From the NCBI GenBank assembly GCA_003288255.1, contig CP026600.1, forward strand, positions 1,302,001 to 1,366,000: a stretch of DNA of 64,000 bases. Direction: 5' to 3'. The notes beneath the pieces are model-generated. The model was not told where the DNA came from and ran no database searches. It was given only the letters and a program-made list of their open reading frames with translations. Below, in pieces: positions 48,627 to 57,746 of the stretch. Made by a program: the position numbers and the translations under genes. Positions within the stretch are counted from its first letter, which is position 1. The number at the start of each line of letters is the position of its first letter. The stretch is from Clostridiaceae bacterium 14S0207. Its GTDB lineage: Bacteria; Bacillota; Clostridia; Clostridiales; Clostridiaceae.

Positions 48627-49196
48627 ATGAAAAAGTCTGAAAGTATTAAGGAACTTGCTACAGCATTAAGTAAATTTCAAGGACAAGTTAATAATCCCAA
48701 AAATGTAGCAGAAAATCCTTTTTTTAAAACCAAATATGCTCCTCTTGAAGAGGTTATAAATGTAATAAAGGAGCCATTAAAAGAAAATGGATTAAGTTAT
48801 ATACAAGAGCCTATGAGTGAAGATGGAGTTACAGTATCTGTAGTTACTACTATAATGCATGAAAGTGGAGAATGGATAGAAAGTAACCCTTTGAAACTTA
48901 AAAATGAAAAACCAACTGCACAGGGAAGTGGAAGTTCTATAACATATGCTAGAAGATATCAATTAACATCTATGCTAGGAATAGCAAGTGAAGATGATGA
49001 TGATAAGTTACCAGTTAATAATTCAAATGATGTTGAAAAGAAAATATCTCAACAACAAGCGAAAGAAATAAGAGAACTAGCAAAATCCAAAAAAATAACA
49101 GAAGAATATATATGTAAATTTAGAAAGTGTAATAAGTTTGAAGAATTAAGTGAAGGTGAATGGAAATCAGCTATGAAATGGTTAGAAAAGAGATAA
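48627..49196 (+). CDS. erf: Orphan ERF-family recombination protein
   Basis: The 189-aa protein has the full ERF domain (MKKSESIKELATALSKFQGQ, NPFFKTKYAPLEEVINVIKE, TAQGSGSSITYARRYQLTSM) and a small C-terminal helical domain. It is not closely related to the prophage ERF at 12603. It stands alone, behind the intron and before spore-coat genes, with an AGGAGG site and own terminator. It is probably a remnant of another phage or a domesticated annealing protein. Confidence 0.9.
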   Translation: MKKSESIKELATALSKFQGQVNNPKNVAENPFFKTKYAPLEEVINVIKEPLKENGLSYIQEPMSEDGVTVSVVTTIMHESGEWIESNPLKLKNEKPTAQGSGSSITYARRYQLTSMLGIASEDDDDKLPVNNSNDVEKKISQQQAKEIRELAKSKKITEEYICKFRKCNKFEELSEGEWKSAMKWLEKR

Positions 49197-49216
49197 TAAA
49201 AAATTATGACAAAAAT

Positions 49217-49257
49217 AAAAGGTAGTTACATTTATATATAGCTACCTTTTATTTTTT
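49217..49257. terminator. Bidirectional terminator
   Basis: AAAAGGTAG pairs with CTACCTTTT, with T-rich sequence to the right. It lies between the + strand ERF gene and the - strand coat genes. Confidence 0.8.
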
Positions 49258-49267
49258 ATTTATTAAG

Positions 49268-49519
49268 TTATTTACTTGCAGTTAATTCAGATTTAACTGT
49301 GCTTATTTGAGTTTGAGTTGCTGCTTCTGCAGGTTTATAGAACCCTTTTTGTTTAGCAGCTTCATAAACTTTATATTGTCTAGCTTCATCTTGATCTCTC
49401 ATCATTTGAAGTTGTTGACGTAATTGAACATTTTCAGTTTGTGCAATTACACTAGCATAAAATGATAAACTACTATTTATGGTACTTAGATAATCATTCA
49501 TCATACTCTTTTCTTGCAT
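49268..49519 (-). CDS. CotF-like spore coat protein (83 aa)
   Basis: The protein has the coat F pattern (NDYLSTINSSLSFYASVIAQ, LRQQLQMMRDQDEARQYKVY, AAKQKGFYKPA), a ferritin-like helical pair. Its C-terminal tail is Ala/Thr-rich. AGGAGG precedes the ATG. It lies 11 bp behind the related small gene 49531-49716 and is probably co-transcribed in the mother cell; no sigma-K or sigma-E promoter was assigned. Confidence 0.85.
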   Translation of the reverse strand: MQEKSMMNDYLSTINSSLSFYASVIAQTENVQLRQQLQMMRDQDEARQYKVYEAAKQKGFYKPAEAATQTQISTVKSELTASK

Positions 49520-49530
49520 AATTATACCTC

Positions 49531-49716
49531 CTATTTTAAGAAATTCATTAATTTTTCTTTACTATTTCTTGCATCTTGAGCATCACATTTAAACATATTA
49601 CATAATTCTTTGTCAGTACATTGTTTTGCATAATCATCTAATTTATTAGCTATTGTTTCATGTGAGCCAATAAGATGACGAAGATTTTGTAATTCTAATT
49701 GACTTAAATTTGTCAT
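49531..49716 (-). CDS. Small helical protein paired with CotF-like gene (61 aa)
   Basis: The start (MTNLSQLELQNLRHLIGSHE) and the rest (LDDYAKQCTDKELCNMFKCD) look like the first helix pair of the ferritin-like spore coat family. With the following CotF-like protein it makes up a full coat F-type protein, so the two may act as subunits. Four-helix assembly is an inference. It has a good AGGAGG site. Confidence 0.75.
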   Translation of the reverse strand: MTNLSQLELQNLRHLIGSHETIANKLDDYAKQCTDKELCNMFKCDAQDARNSKEKLMNFLK

Positions 49717-49734
49717 ATTAAACCTCCTAAAATT

Positions 49735-50090
49735 ATATTTACTATTATTATTTCAATTAAAAATAAAGTTATACAAACTAATATATAGACTAATTTCTAT
49801 ATTTAAGTAATTTAGAATTAAAATGGAATAATTTATAAAGAACTGTATTACTTAGAAGTTAATAAGCAGTATTTTTAAGGTCTAATTATTAAGAACAAAA
49901 TAGTCAATTGCGACACAAATTTAATTGAAACTAAGTTTTAAAAATACTTTTATATGGATTTACAAAATATAAAGAAAAGTTAACATATAATACGAATAAT
50001 AATGTAGACAAAAAAGTTAAATACAAATATACTAGGTTTATGTGAAATTTTTTTTGGAAATTTTGCTTAAAAAAAGGTAGGTGCTTAGAT
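49735..50090 (+). other. Intergenic stretch without recognised gene
   Basis: About 350 bp of very AT-rich DNA between divergent transcripts. I see no gene, tRNA or strong hairpin; promoters for both sides must lie here. A ribosome site AGGTAGGTG precedes the TTG at 50091. Confidence 0.6.
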
Positions 50091-51314
50091 TTGGACAAAA
50101 AAGTAATAATTATTGGTGGTGGACCAGCTGGAATGATGGCTGCTATTGCTGCTAGTAAAAGCAATTCTGTAATTTTAATTGAAAAGAATGAAAAACTAGG
50201 TAAAAAATTATTTATTACAGGAAAAGGTAGATGTAATGTAACAAATAATAAAGATATATCAGAGTTTTTTGATTATATACCTTGTAACCCTAATTTCTTA
50301 TATAGCTCATTTTATACTTTTACTAATGAGAATGTTAAGGAATTCTTTGAGGGGTGTGGAGTTAAACTAAAGGTTGAAAGAGGAGATAGAATTTTCCCAG
50401 AAAGTGATAAATCTTCCGACATCATAAAAGCTCTACAAAATAAATTATACGAAAACAAAGTAAAGGTCATGTTAAACACTAAAGTAAGTGACATTATAAG
50501 AGAAGGCGATGTAATTACAGGATTAAAATTAGAGGATGGTTCCATAATTAAAGGAGATCATTATATTATTTGTACAGGAGGAGCTTCATATCCTCAAACA
50601 GGTTCTACAGGTGATGGTTATGATTTTTCAAAGGAACTTGGGCATACTGTAACTAATATTAAACCTTCCTTAGTACCTATGGTTGCTAAAGAAGAATGGA
50701 TAAAAGAATTACAAGGCTTATCTCTTAAAAACATAGAGATTAAATTTATGCAAAATAAGAAAGTGGTTTATAAAGAATTTGGAGAAATGCTCTTTACTCA
50801 CTTTGGAATTTCAGGTCCTGTAGTTTTAAGTGCCAGTGCTAAGATACCAGAAGGAAAGATTAAGGACATGAAAGCCTTTATAAATTTAAAACCTGCTTTA
50901 AGTGAGGAAGAATTAGATAAACGTCTTCAAAAAGACTTTAAAAAATACACTAATAAGGATTTTAAAAATTGTTTAGGAGATTTACTGCCAAGTAAACTTA
51001 TAGACATTATAATTGAATTATCTAATATAGATTCACATAAAAAAGTAAACCTAATTACAAAAGAAGAGAGAAAAAGATTAGGAGAATTAATTAGTAATTT
51101 TGAATTAAATATTACAGGGTATAGACCTATTGCAGAAGCTATTATAACCTCAGGAGGAGTAAAAACAAAAGAAATAGATCCTTCTACTATGAAGTCAAAA
51201 GTAATAGAAAACTTATCTTTTGCAGGAGAACTAATTGACATACATGGTTTTACTGGGGGATATAATCTTCAAATAGCATTTTCAACAGGATATGTAGCAG
51301 GTAGCAGTATATAA
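50091..51314 (+). CDS. BaiN/HI0933-family flavoprotein
   Basis: The 407-aa protein starts with an FAD-binding Rossmann motif (IIGGGPAGMMAA at residues 6-17) and then ITGKGRCNVTN, the family signature. GGASYPQTGSTGDGYDFSKE and GGVKTKEIDPSTMKSKVIEN, then GELIDIHGFTGGYNLQIAFS are also typical. Members are NAD(P)/FAD-dependent oxidoreductases; some reduce bile-acid intermediates, but the substrate here is unknown. The start is TTG. It precedes cmk, a common clostridial order. Confidence 0.93.
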   Translation: MDKKVIIIGGGPAGMMAAIAASKSNSVILIEKNEKLGKKLFITGKGRCNVTNNKDISEFFDYIPCNPNFLYSSFYTFTNENVKEFFEGCGVKLKVERGDRIFPESDKSSDIIKALQNKLYENKVKVMLNTKVSDIIREGDVITGLKLEDGSIIKGDHYIICTGGASYPQTGSTGDGYDFSKELGHTVTNIKPSLVPMVAKEEWIKELQGLSLKNIEIKFMQNKKVVYKEFGEMLFTHFGISGPVVLSASAKIPEGKIKDMKAFINLKPALSEEELDKRLQKDFKKYTNKDFKNCLGDLLPSKLIDIIIELSNIDSHKKVNLITKEERKRLGELISNFELNITGYRPIAEAIITSGGVKTKEIDPSTMKSKVIENLSFAGELIDIHGFTGGYNLQIAFSTGYVAGSSI

Positions 51315-51384
51315 TTTATATTGGAGGAATTTTATTAATAATATAGAATATAAATATATACTATAAGGAAAGGCGTGAAAAATA

Positions 51385-52038
51385 TTGAAATATAATGTTG
51401 CAATAGATGGACCAGCAGGAGCAGGAAAGAGCACCATTGCTAAACTTTTAGGTAAAAGATTAGATTTAATGTATATAAACACAGGAGCTATGTATAGAGC
51501 TATAGCTATGAGAGCATTAGAAAATAATATTAGTGAAACTGATGATGAAAACTTAAAAGAATTAATAGATAAGACCGATATTAGTTTTGAAGGCGATCAT
51601 TTAATATTAAATGGGGAAAATGTTCAAGATAAAATAACAACACCATACATAAGTAATAATGTATCAAAGTATGCTGCTAATAAATGTGTTCGTGAAAGAT
51701 TAGTTAAGTTACAACAAAAAATCGCTGAAAATTATAATGTAATAATGGATGGAAGAGACATTGGTACTGTAGTTTTAAAGGATGCTCCTTATAAATTCTT
51801 CTTAACAGCATCTGCAGAAGAAAGAGCTAATAGAAGATATAAAGAGTTTCTAAGTAAAAATATAGAAGTTTCTTTCGATGAAATCCTAAAAGATATAATT
51901 GAAAGAGATAATTATGATACTACAAGAGAAGTTGATCCATTGAGAATGGCAGAAGATGCTATAGAAATTAATTCTACTGGAAAAACTATAGAAGAAGTAA
52001 TTAATGAAATGGAACAACATATAGCAAAGGAGGCTTAA
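51385..52038 (+). CDS. cmk: Cytidylate kinase
   Basis: Cmk phosphorylates CMP and dCMP with ATP. The 217-aa protein has the P-loop IDGPAGAGKSTIAK (residues 6-19), the CMP-binding segment YINTGAMYRAIAMRA, VIMDGRDIGTVVLKDAPYKF, and RANRRYKEF/ERDNYDTTREVDPL. Start TTG at 51385 behind GGAAAGGCG. It ends one base before the ispH-S1 gene, so they are co-transcribed. Confidence 0.97.
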   Translation: MKYNVAIDGPAGAGKSTIAKLLGKRLDLMYINTGAMYRAIAMRALENNISETDDENLKELIDKTDISFEGDHLILNGENVQDKITTPYISNNVSKYAANKCVRERLVKLQQKIAENYNVIMDGRDIGTVVLKDAPYKFFLTASAEERANRRYKEFLSKNIEVSFDEILKDIIERDNYDTTREVDPLRMAEDAIEINSTGKTIEEVINEMEQHIAKEA

Positions 52039-52039
52039 A

Positions 52040-53965
52040 ATGAGGGAAATAAAACTTGCTGATAAGGCAGGATTTTGTTTTGGCGTAAAGAGGGCTGTAG
52101 ATACTGCTATTACATCCAAAGAACAAAGTGTTAATAAAAATATCTATACTTTTGGACCATTAATTCATAATAATGATGTAGTTGAAAATTTAAAAGAAAA
52201 CAATATATATTCCATTGAATTAGAAGAAATAGAAAATTTAACAGAAGGAGATACCATAATTATAAGATCTCATGGTATAAAACCTTCAATAATGAATACA
52301 TTAAAAAAGAAGAAGTTAAATGTTATAGATGCTACTTGTCCATATGTAGCAACAATACATAGAAAAGTAGCTAAATATTACGCCGAGGGCTATAAAATAG
52401 TAATCGTTGGGGATAAACAACATCCAGAGGTTATAGGTATAAATGGATGGTGTAATGATGAAGCTATTATTTCAAAAGATGGTACCGAGTTAAAAGGTAT
52501 AAAGGGAAAGGTATGTATAGTATCTCAAACCACAGAAAAACAATCTAACTGGAAGAAGGTTTTAAATGTTTTAGTAGATAATTGCAAGGAATTTGTTGCT
52601 ATGAATACTATATGTAGTGCTACTGAAACAAGACAAAAATCAGCTGAAGAACTATCAAAAGAGGTAGATCTTATGATTGTAATTGGTGGAAAAAATAGCT
52701 CTAATACAGCTAAATTATATGAGATTTGTAAGAAGAATTGTAAAAATACCTATCACATTGAAAATTCTTCTGAAATACCAGATGAATTAATAAAAAATAA
52801 AGACTTGAAAAAAATAGGTGTTACAGCAGGAGCATCAACACCTAATTGGATAATAGAGGAGGCAATGAAGAAAATGTCTAATATAGATAACAATGAAGTA
52901 AATATGAATGAACAATTAGAATTTATGGAACAAAATGAAACTGAAATTTATATAGGCAAAATTGTTAAAGGGGAAATTGTTTCTTTAAATGAAAAAGAAG
53001 CGTTTATAGATTTAAATTATAAAAGTGATGCAGTTTTACCTTTAGACGAAGTAACAGCTGAAAACAATGTGACAATGAATGATTTATTTAAGGTGGGGGA
53101 CATTGTAGAAGGAAAAGTTATAAAAGTTAAAAATTCTGATGGAAATGTAGTACTATCTAGGATTGAAGTAGAAAGAGCTGAAGCATATAAGATCCTAAAA
53201 GAATCTTTTGAAGATAAAAAGATTCTTACAGTTAAAGTTAAACAAGAAGTAAAAGGCGGATTTATTTGTAACTTCAAAGGTATAAAAGTATTTTTACCAG
53301 GTTCTTTAGTTAAATTTGATAATTCAGAAGATGTAAGTAATATTCTTAATACAGAAATTGAAGTTAGAGTAATTGAATTCAATAAAGAAAAACACAATAC
53401 TAAAATAGTAGTTTCAAGACGTGCTATTTTAGCAGAAGAAAAAATAAAAAATCAAGAAATTGCTTGGAATAACATAAAAAAAGGTGAAGTTGTAGAAGGC
53501 ATAGTAAGAAGAATAAATGATTTTGGTGCTTTTGTTGATGTACAAGGTGTAGATGGATTACTACATATTTCAGAAATTTCTTGGGGTAAAGTTGAATCAA
53601 TAAAAGATGAATTAAAAATCGGTGAAAAAATAAAAGTATGTGTATTAGAGGCAGATAAGGAAAATAAGAAATTATCTTTAAGTATTAAGAAATTATCAGA
53701 AAATCCATGGAATAATATAGAGGAAAAATATCCTGTTGGAAGTATAGTTCTTGGTAAAGTAGTAAGATTCTCACAGTTCGGAGCTTTCGTAGAATTAGAA
53801 CCAGGAGTAGATGCATTACTTCATATTTCTCAAATAAGTCATGATAGAGTAGAAAACTTAAATGATGTATTAAAAATTAATCAAAGCATAAAAGCTAGAA
53901 TAATAGAAGTTCAAGGTGAAAAAAGAAGAATTTCACTTAGTACTAAAGATTTAATGGATATGTAA
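52040..53965 (+). CDS. ispH: IspH (LytB)-ribosomal protein S1 fusion
   Basis: The 641-aa protein has two parts. Residues 1-280 are IspH, the iron-sulfur enzyme of the last step of the MEP isoprenoid path; the cluster cysteines are in AGFCFGVKRAVD, DATCPYV and NTICSATETRQ. From about 300 to the end are four S1 RNA-binding repeats (first IGKIVKGEIVSLNEKEAF, third KGEVVEGIVRRINDFGAFVD, fourth GSIVLGKVVRFSQFGAFVEL). This fusion is well known in Clostridium and is not an error. It follows cmk, as rpsA does in many bacteria. Confidence 0.96.
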   Translation: MREIKLADKAGFCFGVKRAVDTAITSKEQSVNKNIYTFGPLIHNNDVVENLKENNIYSIELEEIENLTEGDTIIIRSHGIKPSIMNTLKKKKLNVIDATCPYVATIHRKVAKYYAEGYKIVIVGDKQHPEVIGINGWCNDEAIISKDGTELKGIKGKVCIVSQTTEKQSNWKKVLNVLVDNCKEFVAMNTICSATETRQKSAEELSKEVDLMIVIGGKNSSNTAKLYEICKKNCKNTYHIENSSEIPDELIKNKDLKKIGVTAGASTPNWIIEEAMKKMSNIDNNEVNMNEQLEFMEQNETEIYIGKIVKGEIVSLNEKEAFIDLNYKSDAVLPLDEVTAENNVTMNDLFKVGDIVEGKVIKVKNSDGNVVLSRIEVERAEAYKILKESFEDKKILTVKVKQEVKGGFICNFKGIKVFLPGSLVKFDNSEDVSNILNTEIEVRVIEFNKEKHNTKIVVSRRAILAEEKIKNQEIAWNNIKKGEVVEGIVRRINDFGAFVDVQGVDGLLHISEISWGKVESIKDELKIGEKIKVCVLEADKENKKLSLSIKKLSENPWNNIEEKYPVGSIVLGKVVRFSQFGAFVELEPGVDALLHISQISHDRVENLNDVLKINQSIKARIIEVQGEKRRISLSTKDLMDM

Positions 53966-53998
53966 AACGCGAGTATATCGCGTTTTATCTTTTTATAA
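53964..53998 (+). terminator. Terminator of the cmk-ispH transcript
   Basis: AAAACGCGA and TCGCGTTTT pair around GTATA, followed by a T-rich tail. Confidence 0.88.
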
Positions 53999-54056
53999 GG
54001 AATAAATTTAAAAATAACTAATATAATTTAATAGCACTATTATTGGAGGAATTCAT

Positions 54057-55123
54057 TTGGATACTGAAAATAGGCTATTAATGGAAATTATAAATAAAAA
54101 AGAACTTAAACAGTTAGAAAGCGTATGTAAAAAATTTGATATTACTATAAAAAGAGTTTATAAAGTTAGAAGTGCCTATAAGGTTATAGATTATTCTAAT
54201 AAAAGTTATTGTGTAAAGAGAAGTAAAAATGGTAGAAGAAAAGTATTGAATTCTTATAGGTTAACAGAAGATTTATACTTTGAAGGTTTTTAAACACGCC
54301 TAGATATGTTAAAACAACTAAGGGTAATGTATATGTTAAACATAAGAATGACATATTTTCAGTTACAGAGTGGGTAGATGGTAGAGAGTGTGATTTTAAA
54401 AATTTTAATGAGGCTATTAAAAGTGTAAAACTTTTAGCTAAGTTTCATGTAGCCACTTCTAGAATGGATCATAGGAATTATAAGATTACCAATAACTTAA
54501 AAAATTGGCCTAGATTATACAAAGAATCCATAAAAGACTTAGAAGTTTTTAAACATAAAATAAATAAAAAAATTTTAAAGACAGAGTTTGATTATAGATA
54601 TTATAATGAAATAGATAAATTTGTTGGTATAGCTTTAACTTCTCTTAATCTTTTAAACATTACTCCATATTATAAAATCAGTAAAGATGCAGAAAATAAT
54701 AAGACCATATGTCATGATAGTTTTTATTACCAAAATATTTTAAAAACCTTTGATGATTATTATTTAATAGATTTAAATAGTGTTATTATAGATTTAAGAG
54801 TAAATGACCTAGGTAAATTTATACGAAGATTAATGTATAAAACGGAATACGCTTGGGATTTTAAAAAGGCACAGAAGTTAATAGAGGAATATAGTGTATA
54901 TAATCCATTAAGTAAAGAGGAACTTCAAATAATGCTATCTCTTATTTATTTTCCTTATAAGTTTTGGAAAATTGGCAAGAAAAGATATATTAAGCATAAA
55001 AATTGGACTGAAGAAAAGTATAATAGAAGATTGGATAAAATATTATTATATAAAGAAAGTAAAATATGTTTTTTTAAAGAGTATATAAATTATTTAGAAC
55101 AAATTAATGACACAATGAGGTAA
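54057..55123 (+). pseudogene. CotS-like spore coat kinase-fold gene, frameshifted
   Basis: The gene is open from TTG 54057 to TAA at about 54291 (78 aa: RLLMEIINKKELKQLESVCK, KVRSAYKVIDYSNKSYCVKR). It continues in the -1 frame (NTPRYVKTTKGNVYVKHKND, SVTEWVDGRECDF, LLAKFHVATSRM) to 55123. The lesion is in the T5 run at 54287-54291; one more T would restore a protein of about 355 aa, the normal size of CotS/YutH-type coat proteins with a kinase-like fold. Either a real mutation or a base-calling error. An internal ATG at 54464 could start a 219-aa fragment. Confidence 0.8.
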
Positions 55124-55130
55124 TATAGAG

Positions 55131-56039
55131 ATGTTAACTTGGGAAAATTTAAATGAGGATAATGAAAAAGAATTAGAGAATTATAATATCTATAGTAAAA
55201 ATTTTAATGTTTTAAATAGGGATTTTCTTACAGAATATTATTATAGTAATTTTTTAAAAAAGTTTTTTTTAAGAAAAAAGTGTAAGATTTTAAGAATGTC
55301 CAATTCTTTAGTAGGTTTTTTATGGGGTGATTCATTAAAAAGTGATAGATGTTTTATAAATGAATTTTATATGTTGCCTAATTTAGAGTTAGATAAAATG
55401 GATTTAAATGTTTTTGAAGAGATTTTTCCATCTGAATGTAGAATTGCTTATATATGTGAAGATAACCCTCTAAATCAAAGTGTATTAACACAGTTAAAGT
55501 TTAAAAGAAAAAACAGTATTATTGAAATGAAGTTAGATATTAAGGATTATAGGTTTATGGATGATGCACAAGTCAATGAATATTTATCTTTTGAAACGAT
55601 ACAAGAGGGATTACATGAGAAAATAAGATGTTCAGTTCAAAATAATATTTTTCAAAGTAATAGTAGAGTTCCTTTAACTCATGCAGATATAATAGAAGAT
55701 GAAAAGCAAAGTTATTATATTAAGGGTGGAGGAATATTTTTAAAGTATAAGGGTGAATATATAGGATATACTCAAGTGATTAGAGAAAGTGGATTTTTAA
55801 CAATTGTGAATTTCGGAATCATACCGCAGCATAGAAGAAAGGGATATGGAAAAATTCTAATAGATAGGATAATTAAACTCTGTAATAAGTCATATCCAAA
55901 GGAAACTATAATTAAAATAAAGGTATATGATAACAATGATGCTGCTATAAATTTATATAAATCTATGGGCTTTATAGAGAATAAAAAAATAAGTACTTGG
56001 ATTTTAACAAAGAGTAAACTTTTAATGGATAAAATATAG
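55131..56039 (+). CDS. GNAT-family N-acetyltransferase (302 aa)
   Basis: The C-terminal half (about residues 165-295) is a GNAT domain with IVNFGIIPQHRRKGYGKILI (acetyl-CoA loop Q/R-x-x-G-x-G) and DNNDAAINLYKSMGF. The N-terminal half resembles a second, degenerate GNAT fold. It lies 8 bp behind the cotS-like gene, so the two were probably one operon; a role in spore or coat modification is only a guess. The substrate is unknown. Confidence 0.88.
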   Translation: MLTWENLNEDNEKELENYNIYSKNFNVLNRDFLTEYYYSNFLKKFFLRKKCKILRMSNSLVGFLWGDSLKSDRCFINEFYMLPNLELDKMDLNVFEEIFPSECRIAYICEDNPLNQSVLTQLKFKRKNSIIEMKLDIKDYRFMDDAQVNEYLSFETIQEGLHEKIRCSVQNNIFQSNSRVPLTHADIIEDEKQSYYIKGGGIFLKYKGEYIGYTQVIRESGFLTIVNFGIIPQHRRKGYGKILIDRIIKLCNKSYPKETIIKIKVYDNNDAAINLYKSMGFIENKKISTWILTKSKLLMDKI

Positions 56040-56040
56040 T

Positions 56041-56075
56041 AAAAAACCCTGTTCAAAATTGCACAGGGTTTTTCT
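56041..56075. terminator. Bidirectional terminator
   Basis: AAAAACCCTG pairs with CAGGGTTTTT around a loop of about 12 bases, with T or A runs on both sides. It separates the + strand GNAT gene from the - strand genes. Confidence 0.88.
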
Positions 56076-56076
56076 T

Positions 56077-56235
56077 TTAAAAAAGATGTTCATAAGGAAC
56101 ATGAGAAGATTTGCAATTAAAAAGATCATTTCTTTTAGCTTGAGATACAAAATAAGACTTTTCGCAAATACAACTATATTTTAAGTTGTTTTCATTAGTT
56201 TTATCCTTATATTCTAGATCTTTAGCATCATACAT
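56077..56235 (-). CDS. Small cysteine-containing protein (52 aa)
   Basis: ATG (complement of 56233-56235) follows AAGAGGTG. The product begins MYDAKDLEYKDKTNENNLKY, has C-I-C and a later N-C-K, and ends SSHVPYEHLF. It may be a small zinc protein; no family is recognised. It runs into the shared terminator. Confidence 0.55.
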   Translation of the reverse strand: MYDAKDLEYKDKTNENNLKYSCICEKSYFVSQAKRNDLFNCKSSHVPYEHLF

Positions 56236-56296
56236 GAAATATCACCTCTTTTATGAAATAGTTTTTCCATAAAAGAAGATAAAATTCTAGTATTTA

Positions 56297-57478
56297 TTAA
56301 AATCTTTTTAATACTTCTCCTAGTTTTTTCATTCCTTTTTCAGCTTTTGCTTCATCCATACAAGAATAATTTAATCTAAGATGTCTAAAATCTCCACCTA
56401 AAGCATAGAAAGGATCACCAGGTACAAAGGCTATTCCGTTTTCTAAGGCAACTTTAAAAATTTCTCTAGAGTTTAAATGCTCAGGTAATTCTAGCCAAAT
56501 AAATAATCCACCTATAGGAGTTGTGTATTTAATATTACTTGGAAAATATCTCTTTGTACATTCTATCATATTTTCTTTTCTACTTTTGTAAACATTTCTT
56601 AGTTTTTCTATATGTGAATCTATATCATAATTATTTAAATATTCATATGTAATAAGCTGATTAAATGTACTTACTTGTAAATCCGCACCTTGTTTGCAAA
56701 GTAGGAATTTATTTAATATAGCTTCATCTGCACATATCCATCCAATTCTAAGTCCTGGGCAGAAGATTTTTGAGAAAGTACCTAAATAAATAACGTATCC
56801 TGCCTTATCAAAACTTTTTATACTTGGTAGACATTTTCCTTCATATATAAGTTCACCATAAGGACTATCTTCTAAAATAATAACCTTATATTTTTCACTT
56901 AAAATGCAAAGTTGTTTTCTTTTTTTAAGAGACATTGTAATTCCACTAGGGTTTTGGAAATCTGGAATAGTGTAAATAAATTTGATATCCTTATTATTTT
57001 TTAAAACTTCTTCTAATTGAACAACATTCATTCCATCTTCTTCAGTATCAACCTCTACAAATTCAGGTTCATAAGCTTTAAATGCAGTAACAGCACCTAA
57101 ATATGTAGGTCTTTCTACTACGATTTTATCACCCTTATTTATAAATATTTTTGCAGTAAAATCTAGCCCTTGTTGAGATCCACTAGTTATTAGTATATTA
57201 TCTCCACTACAATCTACATTTACTTTAGACATTCTTTCTTTAGCAATAACTTGTCTAAGAGGTGTGTAACCTTCTGATGCTCCGTATTGTAGTGAAACAC
57301 TTGAATATTTATCTAAAACTAAATTAGTAATTTTTTTCAATTCTTCTGTTGGGAAAAACTCTGGGGCAGGAAAACCACCAGAAAAAGAAATTATATTTGG
57401 GTTTTCAGCTAGTTTCAAAAGCTCTCTTATTTCAGAAGCTTTCATAGATTTTGTTCTTGTTGCAAAATTTAACTCCAT
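56297..57478 (-). CDS. PLP-dependent aminotransferase (2-aminoadipate/LysN type)
   Basis: The 393-aa class I/II enzyme has SFSGGFPAPEFFP near the start, NILITSGSQQGLDF, IPDFQNPSGITM (PLP contact Asn176), EDSPYGEL (Asp204) and the Schiff-base lysine K237 in GTFSKIFCPGLRIGW. R in HLRLNYS binds the substrate carboxylate. This pattern fits the MocR-like stand-alone aminotransferases such as LysN or ARO8-like enzymes. The amino donor and acceptor cannot be told. Its promoter lies in the 268 bp shared with divergent miaB. Confidence 0.93.
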   Translation of the reverse strand: MELNFATRTKSMKASEIRELLKLAENPNIISFSGGFPAPEFFPTEELKKITNLVLDKYSSVSLQYGASEGYTPLRQVIAKERMSKVNVDCSGDNILITSGSQQGLDFTAKIFINKGDKIVVERPTYLGAVTAFKAYEPEFVEVDTEEDGMNVVQLEEVLKNNKDIKFIYTIPDFQNPSGITMSLKKRKQLCILSEKYKVIILEDSPYGELIYEGKCLPSIKSFDKAGYVIYLGTFSKIFCPGLRIGWICADEAILNKFLLCKQGADLQVSTFNQLITYEYLNNYDIDSHIEKLRNVYKSRKENMIECTKRYFPSNIKYTTPIGGLFIWLELPEHLNSREIFKVALENGIAFVPGDPFYALGGDFRHLRLNYSCMDEAKAEKGMKKLGEVLKRF

Positions 57479-57746
57479 TAAGTAAAGTCCTCCTCTTAAA
57501 TGATTTGTATTATGTTATTATAACTTATTTATATTATTTGATTCAACTTACATAAAAAATAAAAAGTAATAAATTTAATATATATAGTTATATACTAAAA
57601 TTTTAAAAGTTATTAATCAGATTTTTCGAAAAATTACTGTGTATTATTCATAAATAAAAGAATATAGTATAAAATACTTTAAAAAAAGTGGCTTTTTATA
57701 TATAATTAAGTATTAGTATAAATATTTTATTAAAAGGAGAGCAATA

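Noticed and set aside
52040..53965. IspH joined to S1 repeats as a possible assembly error
   Set aside because: This fusion is a known feature of clostridia and the frame is continuous.
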